Below, piece by piece: positions 1 through 10,568 of a stretch of 64,000 bases of DNA. The stretch is taken from assembly GCA_047495785.1 (NCBI GenBank), contig JBLDXI010000001.1, forward strand, positions 1,116,001 to 1,180,000. The letters are read 5' to 3'. Source of the stretch: Lepidodermella squamata. Taxonomy: Eukaryota; Gastrotricha. Both the position numbers and the translations under genes were made by a program. Below the pieces are notes generated by a model. The model saw only the letters and a program-made list of their open reading frames with translations. It was not told where the DNA came from and did no database searches. The number at the start of each line of letters is the position of its first letter. Position 1 is the first letter of the stretch.

Positions 1-929
1 GTCGCGCCGATTTTCGCGTCTATCGACACTGGCGATGTAAATGATTTCAAAGCAAAATTCAACTGCCACTTCGCCGCATCTGGATGCGAATCGCCATCAG
101 CCTTGTTTCTCGCCGAGTTGTTCCATTATTCGATCGCTGCTGGTCAGCTGAAAATTGCACAGTTTCTCCTCGACGATTATCTAGTGCCTGTTGACGCTTT
201 GAATCCAGTCAACGATCGAACGTTACTCCAGGAGGCGTCGGAGGTTGACAACTTGGCCATAGTTCGATTTCTAGTCAGAAACAAGGCCAATCCACACTCG
301 AAAAGCCTGTCTCCGCTCGATCGTGGCATGACTGCTCCACATCTTGCTGCTTGGAAAGGACATCTACATATTCTTCAATTTTTCTTCAACTTTTACAAAG
401 GTGATTTTTAAATAAAACTATTTAAAACCCCACCTTAAATAATTTGTGTGTGATTTCAGATAGCGAAGCCGACATCGAGAAATTGGTTTCGATGCAGACA
501 GATTTTGGCGCCGATGTTTTACTTGTTGCGGCTATTTTCGGTCACAAGTTCGTAGTCAAATACCTGCTGACCGAAACGTCTGTCAATCCGCTATCGAATA
601 ATTCTACCGGCACGACAGTGGCTCACATTTTCGCTCAGGAACGCTGGACAGGAATGATGCGCTATCTAATTGAAGCCCATGGAAGCCCGGAGCTGCTTCT
701 AGCTACGAACAACCGAGGCGCCAACCCACTGCATTTCGTTGTGTCGGGCACGGAAAACGGCAGGCTAAAGTACTGCTACGATATTCTCGAATTATTGCTT
801 AATTACGCCCCGCAGTTGCTGATCATGAAAGACAGAAAAGGCCAGACTCCCATTGACCTGGCTTTCAGAACCGGAATCGCTGATTTGGCTGGATATTTGG
901 AGCGCAGGAAATTAACTTGCGGCATTTAA
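1..929 (+). CDS. Ankyrin-repeat protein, 3' end (5' end outside window)
   Basis: The reading frame is open from base 1, so the start lies upstream. Two exons are visible, 1-400 and 460-929, joined across a 59-base GT-AG intron (401-459) in phase 1. The joined protein carries several ankyrin helices: TAPHLAAWKGHLHILQFF in exon 1, and VAAIFGHKFVVKYLL, GANPLHFVVSG and GQTPIDLAFRTGIADLAGYL in exon 2. Ankyrin repeats are protein-binding scaffolds; nothing here identifies the partner. No membrane segment is seen in the visible part. The stop is at 927-929 and an AATAAA poly(A) signal follows at 993-998. The family call is firm, the specific function unknown. Confidence 0.85.
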
Positions 930-1023
930 AAAGCGATTAAAATGCTCAAAGACTTGATTTTTTATTTCAATTTTGATTTTGGTTTTCATGGTAATAAAAT
1001 TCGCTTGCTCATCACTGGGTCTT

Positions 1024-2037
1024 TCAAACATTGGTCAGGTTAAAAAAATTCTTCAGCCGAGTACACTTCACCCGCGTTGGATGTAAGCTGATTAGCTTCT
1101 CGTTCATATGATCGTAATGGCGAGCTGAAATATTCGAAGACTCGAATTTTAATGGAAGGAAAAAAAACAAATTGTAAATTTACCTTGACAGAGCCCATAT
1201 TTCGGGTAAGTAGATTTGAGCACAGTTTTCGGGTCGTTAGGTACAAAAACACTCAAGGCCGATTCAAAAACTGATTGTTGGAGCGGGAAAATCGAATCAT
1301 AACCGAACTTCACCTTCAATTTGCAGTTTCAATTAAAACAATTGATCGTCTATTCTTCAACTGACCCTGGGGAAGTCTTCGTAAGCCACCACGTCGTATT
1401 GATAACCGTAAGGCGGTTTTCGCATGACAAAAATGTCAACAAACGGCCATCGCCAGGTGTAATTGCTTTTAATCTGCCTTGAAACGTCGGGCGATGTCGA
1501 AAAACACTTGATTTTAGACCTGCCGACCGGCTGAAACTCGTAAGATCCGAAAGTTTTCACAAAGTAAACGCTGCGAGCAGTTGAATCGCGTAAATTTTGC
1601 GAAATCAACTGCGTGTTGAAACTACGCTGTTTTCTCGTAAAAGCAGGTAAATCTGTATAGACGGCAAGGTCGAGATCGTCATCCCAGGGTATTGCCACGC
1701 CTGCATGTCGATACCAGCCGAGCAACGAGCCGTAAAATAGCGAAAATTCGAATGTTGCTAAATTTAAAGCTTCGACGCAAGCGCGTAATGTTTCGACGTA
1801 AACTTCTCGATCTTTTCCTCGGAGAACAGGAGCAAAAATTTGCTGCAGCATCGACCGGGTATGATTAACGCGGGTTCTTCCATTATCAGGTCGTTTCGCC
1901 TTGACTTTGACCGATATTTCTATAATATGAACTGGTATTGGTCTCGATTTTTCTGAATTTGTGATGAAAATGAAAACTACGCTGCTAAATGCTGAAAATG
2001 CAATCACTAGTAAACCTAAGCAGCTTATTGTCTTCAT
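1024..2037 (-). CDS. LicD/fukutin-family phosphotransferase-like protein
   Basis: Three exons, 2037-1366, 1313-1184 and 1124-1024, give 300 residues with consistent phases and short introns (52 and 59 bases). Residues 5-25 form a hydrophobic signal anchor, as in Golgi type II enzymes. The LicD core is clear: FYGSLLGWYRHAGV, then PWDDDLDLAVY with the acidic DDDLD at about 119-123, then FVDIFV near 200. The second exon adds IFPLQQ...VFVPNDP...YPKYG, matching the C-terminal LicD block (P-L, vP-n, L, YG). Known relatives (fukutin, FKRP, bacterial LicD) transfer phospho-alcohols or ribitol phosphate to glycans, and the acidic motif binds metal. Acting on a secretory-pathway glycan is inferred. Exon 1 alone would end early in a false stop; the continuation restores the family's C-terminus. 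Confidence 0.85.
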
Positions 2038-2588
2038 CTAAAAGAGTCAAGCGACATGACGTTGTGAGAATTTGCGCAAAATAACTTTTATCACCCAGTT
2101 TTTCTCGCGAGGCGCCGCTCATAAATTTAGCACTTTCGCCTGAAATGGGACATTGTTGTAGCAAGCATGTTGTAGCGAGAAGACCGCGCTAGCCTGGCGC
2201 ATTCTCGAGACATATAAACTGAATTAATGAGAACGACTGTAAAAAATTTTTATGATCATGGCTAGGTTTGTTGGCTGAAGAATATCGTCCATTTAGTAAT
2301 CAGTGCAAGGCTTGCTGTCACTAAGGGTGCGCCAATATTGCACCTTCAGCAACGCGCGTTAGAATTGGAGGACGAAAGTAAGTTTGAAAGTTTTTTTTTC
2401 ATTTTCTAGCCCCGCAATTTCCCAAGACTTTCACCCCCTCCCCATCCAAAACCCTCAAATCTCAATGTTCAATTTTATAAAAATTTCCGTAAATTTCTAC
2501 TTCATATTTTTATTATCAATTTCCGGAAATATTCTTCAGTTGCTCTCTGTATTACACAGTATAAATAAAACAAAAAAATTAATCATCT
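2038..2588. other. Intergenic, no feature recognised
   Basis: About 550 bases between the divergently placed start of the LicD-like gene and the 3' end of the Ly6-like gene. AT-rich, with homopolymer T runs near 2390. I see no conserved coding frame, tRNA or repeat end. Confidence 0.5.
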
Positions 2589-3925
2589 CTAAATAAATAA
2601 CAATAAACTCGAGGGCGCTAGTTGTCGGTGTAAAAACGCGAGAGGTATTAGCGTAGAACTGGCTAAAACCGCCAGTAAGGATGATGTAGAGTAGAGGCGG
2701 CGATGGTGAGAAGGCGCCGCCGTGTTGCACAACGGCGAGAAGCAGCACGAATGTTCGACGACAGCTTGAGTAGTCAAGTGCTCGATACCTAAAATTAGAA
2801 AAAAAATCATCATTCAACTAAACTGTTAAATTTAAGATTAGGAATCCAGAATAGGAACAACTTCTGTTCAACAAATTTGGAAAATCTGAATTAAAATTTT
2901 GAAACTAATTTTATTTAAACGATAACCTTGAAAGAACAGTACCTATAATTTCAGAAATCAAACTTTCATAAAATATCCAGTAGTTTTTTTTTTAACTTGC
3001 GCGGCTCATGCAAAGCCATCTCTAAAATGCCCAAGTCAAATTCGAATTTTCTATAATTTTTTAAAGCTGCCCATTGGGGGAAAATGATGGCTTTTATTTG
3101 AATGAAGCGAAAATACTAGGTCAAATTCTTCTAAAATTAAAAAAAATTCCAATTATTGCCCCGACATTTTTCAGCAAATAAGCTATATATTGCTTAGCCA
3201 CCGTATAAACAAAACTTAATGTAAAAATGATCATAATGAAATTTACTTGTGCCGCAGTTGATGCCCTCTCCCTCCTCGAGACATCGTTTCCGCACCGAGC
3301 GCGCATTGTTAGCATAGGTCACCGAAACTGTCGCGCAGCCGATCGGCTGCCGGCGCCGGCCGTTCGCCGTCAACCGCGACGGGCACCGAACCGCGATAGG
3401 CACCGATGGCGCGTAACAGTCATTGCATACGTAACACGACAGGTTTGCAATAGGTGGGCGGCGTTTTCTGCCCAGCGGCTTCCGCGTCGTCACCTCGGGC
3501 GCGCCGACAACACGCGCTGGCCGAGACAGTGACGAGTCATTCTGCGCTAATCTATGCCGGTAAAACAACCCATTCTCGTCATCTCCAGCTAATTCGACAA
3601 CCATGACGTTTTTGTGAATGAATTGCTGCTGCGGGATAGCATCTACAACCGTCGGTTCGACGACATCGAAATCGTCTTCGAAATCGAAAAATTCTTCGCG
3701 ATGGTTATTTTGACTGTTAATGAATATCGGTTGTTGCGGCCCTGTCCTCACGGCATTTATAATTGGTAGTAATACTGAGGAAACGATGAGACTGGTTAAC
3801 AATAAAACCGGTGACCATTTCTTGTCAACAATAGCAGTATTTTTGCTAGAGGTAGGGGACGAGTGGATTAAAATGTTGAGATAGTCGAGTAGCAGCCTGG
3901 TTCGCGATCGCCGTTTCGTCGGCAT
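2589..3925 (-). CDS. Ly6/uPAR-like three-finger protein with long N-terminal region
   Basis: Exon 1 (3925-3247) and exon 2 (2788-2589) join in phase 1 across a 458-base intron (GTAAAT ... TTTTAG), giving 292 residues. Residues about 38-58 are hydrophobic (signal or signal anchor). A low-complexity linker follows. A cysteine module begins with NLSCYVCNDC, continues with GCATVSV and KRCLEEGEGINC, and ends in exon 2 with CCFSPLCNT, the CC...CN ending that defines Ly6 domains. A hydrophobic C-terminus after that suggests a GPI anchor or membrane segment. Ly6 proteins are usually cell-surface or secreted modulators; the ligand is unknown. The N-terminal extension before the Ly6 module is unusually long, so the true start could be internal. 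Confidence 0.75.
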
Positions 3926-6497
3926 ATTATTCTCGTGTAAAAAATGCAGTCAGCGATTTATCATTCTATGCGAAAAAAACAGAATACTTAATCAAAAAAT
4001 TTCGTCTGATTTCATCGCGGTAATTAAAATTATTGGAACGCGACAAAAAATAACAAAAGGCCGGAAAGCGGTGGAAAGTTTTGACCATGAAAAAAAATAA
4101 TCGATTGAAAGGTGGTATAATTTAAGCGAGAGAGCTAGCCTATAATAATTTCAGAAAAAAAACATGAAAATTGAAGTTGCGATCGATGGTCGCAAAAAAA
4201 TAAAATGACCGCACCTGTTTTAGACCTCGATTTGAGCTTTTCAGGCTGAACTATTCGAGAAAAATTGTACTGAGAGCGTAGGCAATAAAATTATCTGCCG
4301 CCCTGTGATTTTTGCCCGCGCCAGCGTTTGAGTGGCCGTTGCGAGGTTTTTCAAATCTAATAATAAAAATTCATGAAAAAATATTACTGCGGCGCAGAAA
4401 ATAAAATTTATTGCTGCTTTTAACGCTCATCTTTTCACAAAAAATATAGGACTGATTTGATAATAATTATTATTTACTGCAACAGCTCAGCGATGACTCG
4501 TGATGTCTAAATGAGGGGAAAATTCTGTTCAGACGGTACTACATAGGCCCTGCCCGAAAAAATATCGGATTGATATATCACACGATGAGCAGCGATTATT
4601 GAGGCGGGCCACGCGCGTCGTGGCCGGCTGCTCGCGCGCGCGCGATTTTATCAATAAAATGTAACAGCAATGATAATCGCGCGAGATATCATCTTTTCTA
4701 ATACTAATAATAGCAATAACGATAAGAAACGGCTTTATTTAAGACGTGGCGCGTCGTCAATCGCACGCGCGCGGTCGAGTGTGGTTTAACTCAACGCCGC
4801 GATTCCGGTTCGCCTTTTCAAACATTTTTCGCGCACATCTCGCCAGGCGCGGCTCAGCCATAGATAGCAGCAGCAGCATAGGATTTAATAATCGCAAATA
4901 ATAGCTATGTGACTCATCAGCGTAGTAGTTTGTCGTAGTAGTAGTAGTAGTTCAACTCAAAACGTGCAGGCTGAATTCGAGCCGAATCACGATAGTAGTA
5001 ATCACGATGATGATATACTTAGACATTGACTAACTTGACGGCGGCGCTAAATGGCGCGCATGGGTGAGCGGGTTGTAAGGGGCCCGCCACAAAAAAATTG
5101 AATGATGCGCGCAATCAAAGTTTCGGCACGTTTCAATATTTTTTCAAAGATATTACCGCCTTAGAAATATTACGCATTCCTTACATCAAATACCTTGCCA
5201 CAATTCGCACCGGCAATAAGTGCAATGGATATAGAATTATAACACGCCCAGATGGGTTTCCTACTGAAAACGCGTTAGGAACAGTACTTTTTTTTTATTG
5301 TTTTTGTTTAATGTAAAGCTAATAACTACAGCATAGGATCAGAACGCGGCGAGAAAACATGAGGTTTTCCGATACAGTAATTTAGCGGCTAATAATAGAT
5401 CGCAGGCGCAAAAAGTTGTTACACTTATTTACGCCTGGGGCGCGCGGTTGCGCTTTTTATTAAAAAAAATATGCGTTCCAGTGATTAAAACAATAAACAA
5501 TGAAAGATGTATAATAAGTGCGATCCCCTGCAGGACTTGAATTCATCGTCCGAGTATCAAAAAAAAATGCAACAAAATTTGTGAAGCGTGAAATTTCCAA
5601 CTGCGCAAAAATCAAATCAAAATAACAACGATATCAACTTAACGTGTGAAAACTCTGGAAAAGTTGCGGCGATTTTGTATCAAATTGCATTTTTCCGGCC
5701 TTTTAACCTATCAACGCTGAATCGGTCTATAAGCCTTAGAATAAATAAATAACTGTAAGAGTGTATGCGCGCGGCCTTCCGTAAACATCAAGAGTTTTGC
5801 TGACTTTGTTATGCGCTTAAGTTCTTCAAAATAGCAATACGAAAAATCGGCAGAAATAATGCAGTGAAAAAGCCAAACCGTCTGGCAGTCTATTATTGCG
5901 GCTAGACAGTCTCTTCGGCTGCGGAATTTTTTGCTGTTGTTTTGGCTAGGGTGTATCGTAAGATAAAACAAATTACGGCAACAAAAGAAAATCTTATCGA
6001 ATTTTTGCAATTTTCTGTCACGGAATAAAGGCCACTAATATAGTTTATCTCGACGCTTTCATATCCAATGCGATTCGGAAATGCCTATATTCGTGAGAAA
6101 ATTTGTTTGGAAAGAGGGCTACTATTCGAGAAAAAGTCTAGACATATATGGCTTGAAATGGCTGAATGAAAAAAGTAATATAGGCCTAAATAGTTAACGA
6201 AGCATTAACAAGTCAATTGAATTTGCCGAGATGAATACATGCCTGTTACTGTAAAATGCGGTTTTACCAAAATCGATAACGCTGCTAAAAAAAAACCATA
6301 CAAGAATTGGCTTATCTCGTTTAGAAAATTTGAATATTATTAATAAAAAATTTCAATAAATCAACTTTATTAGCAATAATTCATAGAGCAAGAAATCAAC
6401 GGCGTTGAACCGATCATATTATAAGAAATGCCTTTTCAATTTATTAGAATTGATTATGCGATGATATAAGGCGAAGGTTGATGAATCCAAACAAGTT
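3926..6497. other. Long intergenic region
   Basis: About 2.6 kb with no convincing gene. It holds CG-rich patches (for example CGCGCGCG near 4635), a CAG run near 4868, a (TAG)n stretch at about 4932-4950 and many poly-A/T runs. The short open frames near 5098 and 5711 show no family features. The segment nearest 3926 may hold promoter elements of the Ly6-like gene, but no clear TATA or initiator can be assigned. Confidence 0.5.
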
Positions 6498-7591
6498 TTA
6501 ATCAGCCAGAATGAGCTCACGCGGAAATTTAGCCTCGACGTAGGCGTTGAAATCAGCTAGCAACTGAGGATCCGTGAAATAGTTTTCCCAATCGCCAACA
6601 GCGCCTTTGCGAATAAATTCTTTCTCCTTCTTCCAAAGTCCCATCTGAAAAATTGGCTTACGAACAAAATTTAGTATGATGCTATATATCAAACCTGTTT
6701 CATTTTCGACCAATTCACAGCCGGATTTGAACGCATATTTTCGACAGTAGCCGCCGAGCAGATACTCGACACCATCGTGTTGTCCAGAGTCACGCCTAGA
6801 AACGAAGCGAGTTTCCTTATCCCAGTCGGCAGGTCCGCCTTCAGCTCTTCGTATCTCAGGAACAAAATCGGAACACCGCTCTGGCGAAGTTGTAAATAGC
6901 TTTCGAGATGGCGGTCATATGGGCCCCATGTCACCTCGCCGGCGATGAAACGGCGCGCGAATTCTTCGAAAGAGCCAGTAAATTCCCAAGCAGGATGCGG
7001 CGCCATTGCTAGGTAATGGTGGTAGTAGGACACAACGGTGTCTTTCGGATCGCGGTAGATGTAAATCAACCGGCCGTTGGCGATGCTTTTCGGTAGCAAA
7101 GTCGCTGGCAGGTGGGTGACTATCTTCCGAGGCCCAGGTTGTTGCGCCAGCTTTTGGATAGCAGCTATAGTAGGCGGTTGCGGAATTTCAAGTAACCCTA
7201 ATTTGTACTCGGCTTTACACTCGATATCGCCGGTTAGAACCATGTAGGTCAAGTAATTTAACCAGTTAGTTCCTGAAATCGAAAGAATTAATTCACTGAG
7301 TTTGATGATTTTAAAGATTTTTTTACCTGTTTTAGGGAAGCTAATGACAAATGTGTCAGTCTCGCGGACTGGAAAATTCGAGATTTCCGGCCAGAAGCCA
7401 GGAAATGATGGGCTCAGCCAAAATCCGCCGTATTGAGAGATGGGCGGACCGCCAATGTGATTACGAAGAGGTTCGAAGACATCCATGTCCATGATATTAG
7501 AAAAGTGAGCTGCCTTTGAATTGTTGTCCTGATTTTCCATCGCAGAAAAATGCTGCTCTTGATTCCTGAAAGCTGCTGACGATGCAGACAT
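6498..7591 (-). CDS. Cytosolic sulfotransferase (SULT1-like family), copy 1
   Basis: Exons 7591-7327, 7272-6695 and 6644-6498 give 329 residues. The first 54-base intron happens to be open in frame and would insert a false peptide after SFPKTG; removing it restores FPKTGTNWLNY, the 5'-phosphosulfate loop that binds PAPS. Other hallmarks: THLPATLLP with the catalytic His, YRDPKDTVVSYYHH (3'-phosphate loop), LRYEELKADL and RKGAVGDWENYFT near the C-terminus. These enzymes transfer sulfate from PAPS to hydroxyl or amine groups of small molecules in the cytosol. The start at MSASS is chosen because it is the last methionine before the conserved region with a suitable context; MENQ, 18 codons later, is an alternative. 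Paralogues lie at 46910-62121. Confidence 0.9.
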
Positions 7592-8428
7592 GATGAGTAA
7601 CAATTTAGCGTTTAAAATGCGTGGTAGTGTGACCGCGCAGTCGGCGGTATTTATATTCTTCTCAATTGGAGCTGAGCAAACAATACGCGACATCAGAGTC
7701 AAGCGCAGCTGGTCCTCGAATATCTCCGCGACTTCCGCTAGCCTTGTTATCAGATAAAGAGATGTTTGTCAATCGGCGTCACAAGGACTTAGATTAGAAT
7801 TCACCTAGAAATCAGGGACAAACCATTTAGCGAAAGCGCGGCAGCCTTCTTGGAATAGAAGAAATTATTCCTATTTAACACTTTAACTCCCAAAAATAGA
7901 CCGTGAGATCTTACTGCCTTTTACTGCGAAATAAATAAAATTTTGCGGAACCTAAGTGTGATCAAACAAGGTGGAGGGCCGGTTGGCGAGTAAAATTCGC
8001 CCCAGGTGTAAATGAATCTTTGAAATATAATTTTAGTAATTACAGAATGAGATGTTAGAAATTATAAAAAAAATCCCACCCCAGCAGGAATTACAGGCGA
8101 GTCGCTGAAATTCGAAGAAGTTAAAACTATTTTGCGCTAAACAAGCAGTCGCATAGAGATATCCTGGGTCACGTGATTGCGCGCGATTAAAAAAACTCTC
8201 GGTGGTAAATGAGAAGTAACTAAAATAAGCTTTTGCAATTCACGATAATCACCTTGCAGGTTCATTGGATTCAAATTAAAATATTTTTTTATTTCTAAGG
8301 TCAAACGAATGAAACATACTCTTTTCCCTGCAAAATTCCACAACAATTTTTTCCAATTACTTTGCCATCGCCGATTTTAAAAATCAAGTAAATTCCAATT
8401 TTTAATTCTGTTGACAGTAAAACACATA
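7592..8428. other. Intergenic, no feature recognised
   Basis: Upstream flank of the sulfotransferase gene and left flank of the split tRNA. No coding frame with family features and no repeat ends seen. Confidence 0.4.
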
Positions 8429-9149
8429 GGCTCAGTAGCTTAGTGGTAGAGCGTCTGTCTCATAAACAGACGAACGCCGTTCATATGTTTTCAAGGCAAA
8501 TTCATACGTGTTTCATAAGGTTGTCATATGAATTGATATCTGGTATGAAAAATACTGTAATTTTCATATGAATATCATATTAGTATTAAATTTAGCAAAA
8601 ATTAATATTAATTTGTAAGTTACATTCATATGAATTTCATATTGTCCTGATTCTCGTCCTGACATACGAATTAGTATGAAATGTTCGAGTAGCGGTCATA
8701 TGAATGTCGTATTACTAGCAACTATATGAAATGTTGCTTCTAGGGTAATATTGATTTAATATGATCGGCTATTCTTAGAAGTTCTGAGCATAGCCGCTTG
8801 TAATTCATATGAAACTTCATATGAAAGAAGACGCTTCTCTTCATATTAAAAAGATGCTTAAGTTTCTACAAATTTTCTGGTAGTAGTGAGATAAACCTCT
8901 GGGGTCATGAGTCCTGCTATTAGGTCCAGTAGGTGTGAAATAAAGAGGTTCGCCTATGCCTCATTTCGCCATTAAACTTGAGTATTCGAAATTTCTTTTG
9001 TGTGCGCCAAGTCGCAATTTTCGCAGCGCATGCACTAATTTCTAAATGCTCGTTTTGATTATTTAGGCGATTTTTTACACCAAACTAATATTTGAATGAT
9101 TCTGTAATGAATACAATTAACACAAAAAGACTGATAAATATAAGAATAT

Positions 9150-9411
9150 CTTGTAGCAGAACCAAATTTGCCTGTTGCGGAACCTAATTTTAGATAAGCT
9201 AAAGGTCGCTTTTCGAATATTTCTGCGAAATTCAGGAATTGAATGCATCTTATAGTGAGGAATGCGTCTTAAACAAAATTTTACTCTGAATTTAAAGGTG
9301 ATTTATTTAATCTATTTAAAATTATGCTGATTGATCACTACATTTTTGAAATTTTCCATGAGTGGCTTTAGGCCCCTTGAATATTTCAAAATTTTGTTCC
9401 GGTAAAAGTAA
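9150..9411. mobile_element. TIR element, diverged copy 1 (GGAACCAAATTT family)
   Basis: Starts TTGTAGCAGAACCAAATTTGCC and ends in an inverted version (ATTTTGTTCCGGTAAAAG). Internal landmarks such as AAAGGTCGCTTTT, GAATGCGTCTT and AGTGGCTTTAGGCCC are shared in order with the copy at 53697-53988. Non-coding. It lies inside the larger transposon that splits the tRNA gene. Confidence 0.7.
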
Positions 9412-9652
9412 GACTCTATAAGTAGCATCCAATAAATACAACGCAATAAATAAAACAGAACATACAATGAACGATATTGGGAACTGGGAAGCATAGATAC
9501 TAGGCGCCCCCTGTGAGTACCATGGATGACCGGATACCTGTTTCCAACTGCTCTATGAGCAGTGCAAGCTACATGATTTGCCCTCTGAAGTTTGAAAACT
9601 GGAAAAAATCTTGAAACTCATATACCCCTATTAACATCCACCGTATAATAGC

Positions 9653-9724
9653 GACGACGTGGTCTAGTGGTAGCGCGTCGCTCTTAAAGCCAAGGCGACC
9701 CGGGTTCGACTCCGACCTACGACG
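9653..9724 (+). other. tRNA-like sequence (possible SINE head)
   Basis: Good Pol III internal promoter boxes are present, A box TGGTCTAGTGG and B box GGTTCGACTCC, at tRNA spacing, with an anticodon-like CTCTTAA. The acceptor and anticodon stems do not pair well, so it is more likely a decayed tRNA or a tRNA-derived repeat than a working gene. Confidence 0.45.
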
Positions 9725-10145
9725 TAAGTAAATTATCCCTTTCGATTTATTCATATTTAGTTCTGAGCCACCTGGAACCCATCTCAAGATTCCCTTCACC
9801 TCCTGATGACATGGGTGTCACCTTGGAGCCCCCAAGTAGGTGTCCCTTGGCATGGCCCAGGTGGCGAGCACTTCTTTTGATTATTCATATGACAACCGTA
9901 TGAAATTCGGTTTTTTGGTTAATATGATTCTAATGACGTGATTAATATGAATGTCATGTGAATTTCGCGGAAAATTCATATGAATTTTTCCCGAAATTCA
10001 TATTACATTCAGGACATTTTACCATATGAATGTCATATGAATTGTAAGGCATGATTAATATGAATTTAAGCGTATTTTAATATGACAGTAATATGACCGG
10101 CGTTCGTCTGGGAGAAGATCACGGGTTCGATTCCCGCCTGGGCTT

Positions 10146-10568
10146 TAAGGGCAATTTCCTGTACGGACAATTGGGGACAACGATAATAATAGTGTGGCAC
10201 AAATATTCAAGTGGGTCAATTTTTTGGACAAATCGATGACAGTTTGCCACATCCGTAATAGTGGCGTATAGCTCAGACCTCAGACGACTGAGTAACATTC
10301 CGCTCGCTCTACGCCAGAAACGTGCGCAATTTACAAAGCCGAATGAGCCTTGTAATTGCTCTCCAGGCTTGTACTATGGACAGTTTGACAAATTGAATGC
10401 ATTTAAGTTGAACTGTCACTTCCGATTGACAAGATATTGCATCCGCTATTAGAGTCGAATGAAAGGGGAAGTTCGAGAAATGTTCACACCAACGAAAATT
10501 CCGGTCAGACACAATTTAGCTTTTTATATTATGCTGGGCAAATTTTGAAAAAACATACGAGTTGAAAC
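10146..10568. promoter_or_regulatory. Upstream flank of the GABA-B-like receptor gene
   Basis: About 420 non-coding bases. A TATA-like TTTTTATATTATG lies about 45 bases before the start codon (near 10520). Nothing else is assignable. Confidence 0.3.

Larger units (their letters stand above)
8468..10112. mobile_element. Non-autonomous DNA transposon with TIRs and many TCATATGA subterminal motifs
   Basis: The ends are inverted copies: AGACGAACGCCGTTCATAT at 8468 against AGACGAACGCCGGTCATAT read from 10109 inward, 18 of 19 bases matching. Inside each end, 8480-8830 and 9885-10097, palindromic motifs of the type TTCATATGAAT recur many times, as subterminal transposase-binding repeats do in several element classes. 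The middle (about 8880-9880) is unrelated sequence holding a second TIR element and a tRNA-like segment, so insertions are nested. No transposase frame is seen. The superfamily cannot be assigned because the target duplication is unclear. Confidence 0.75.
8429..10145 (+). pseudogene. tRNA gene (CAT anticodon on a Thr-type body) split by a transposon
   Basis: The 5' part (8429-8469) matches the intact tRNA-Thr(CGT) genes of this window base for base except that the anticodon loop reads CTCATAA instead of CTCGTAA, i.e. anticodon CAT. It breaks off inside the 3' strand of the anticodon stem. The 3' part (10113-10145) resumes with the variable region, TC arm (B box GGTTCGATTCC) and acceptor strand. 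About 1.64 kb of foreign DNA lies between, so the gene cannot give a normal tRNA. An AG dinucleotide repeated at both junctions may be a small target duplication. Confidence 0.85.

Noticed and set aside
5098-5316. Short plus-strand frame in the long intergenic region
   Set aside because: No family resemblance; length expected by chance.
8429-8520. tRNA gene with a very long intron
   Set aside because: The break is in the anticodon stem rather than after position 37, and the inserted DNA has transposon TIRs.
9653-9724. Functional tRNA-Lys or tRNA-Leu gene
   Set aside because: A and B boxes are good, but acceptor and anticodon stems do not pair.
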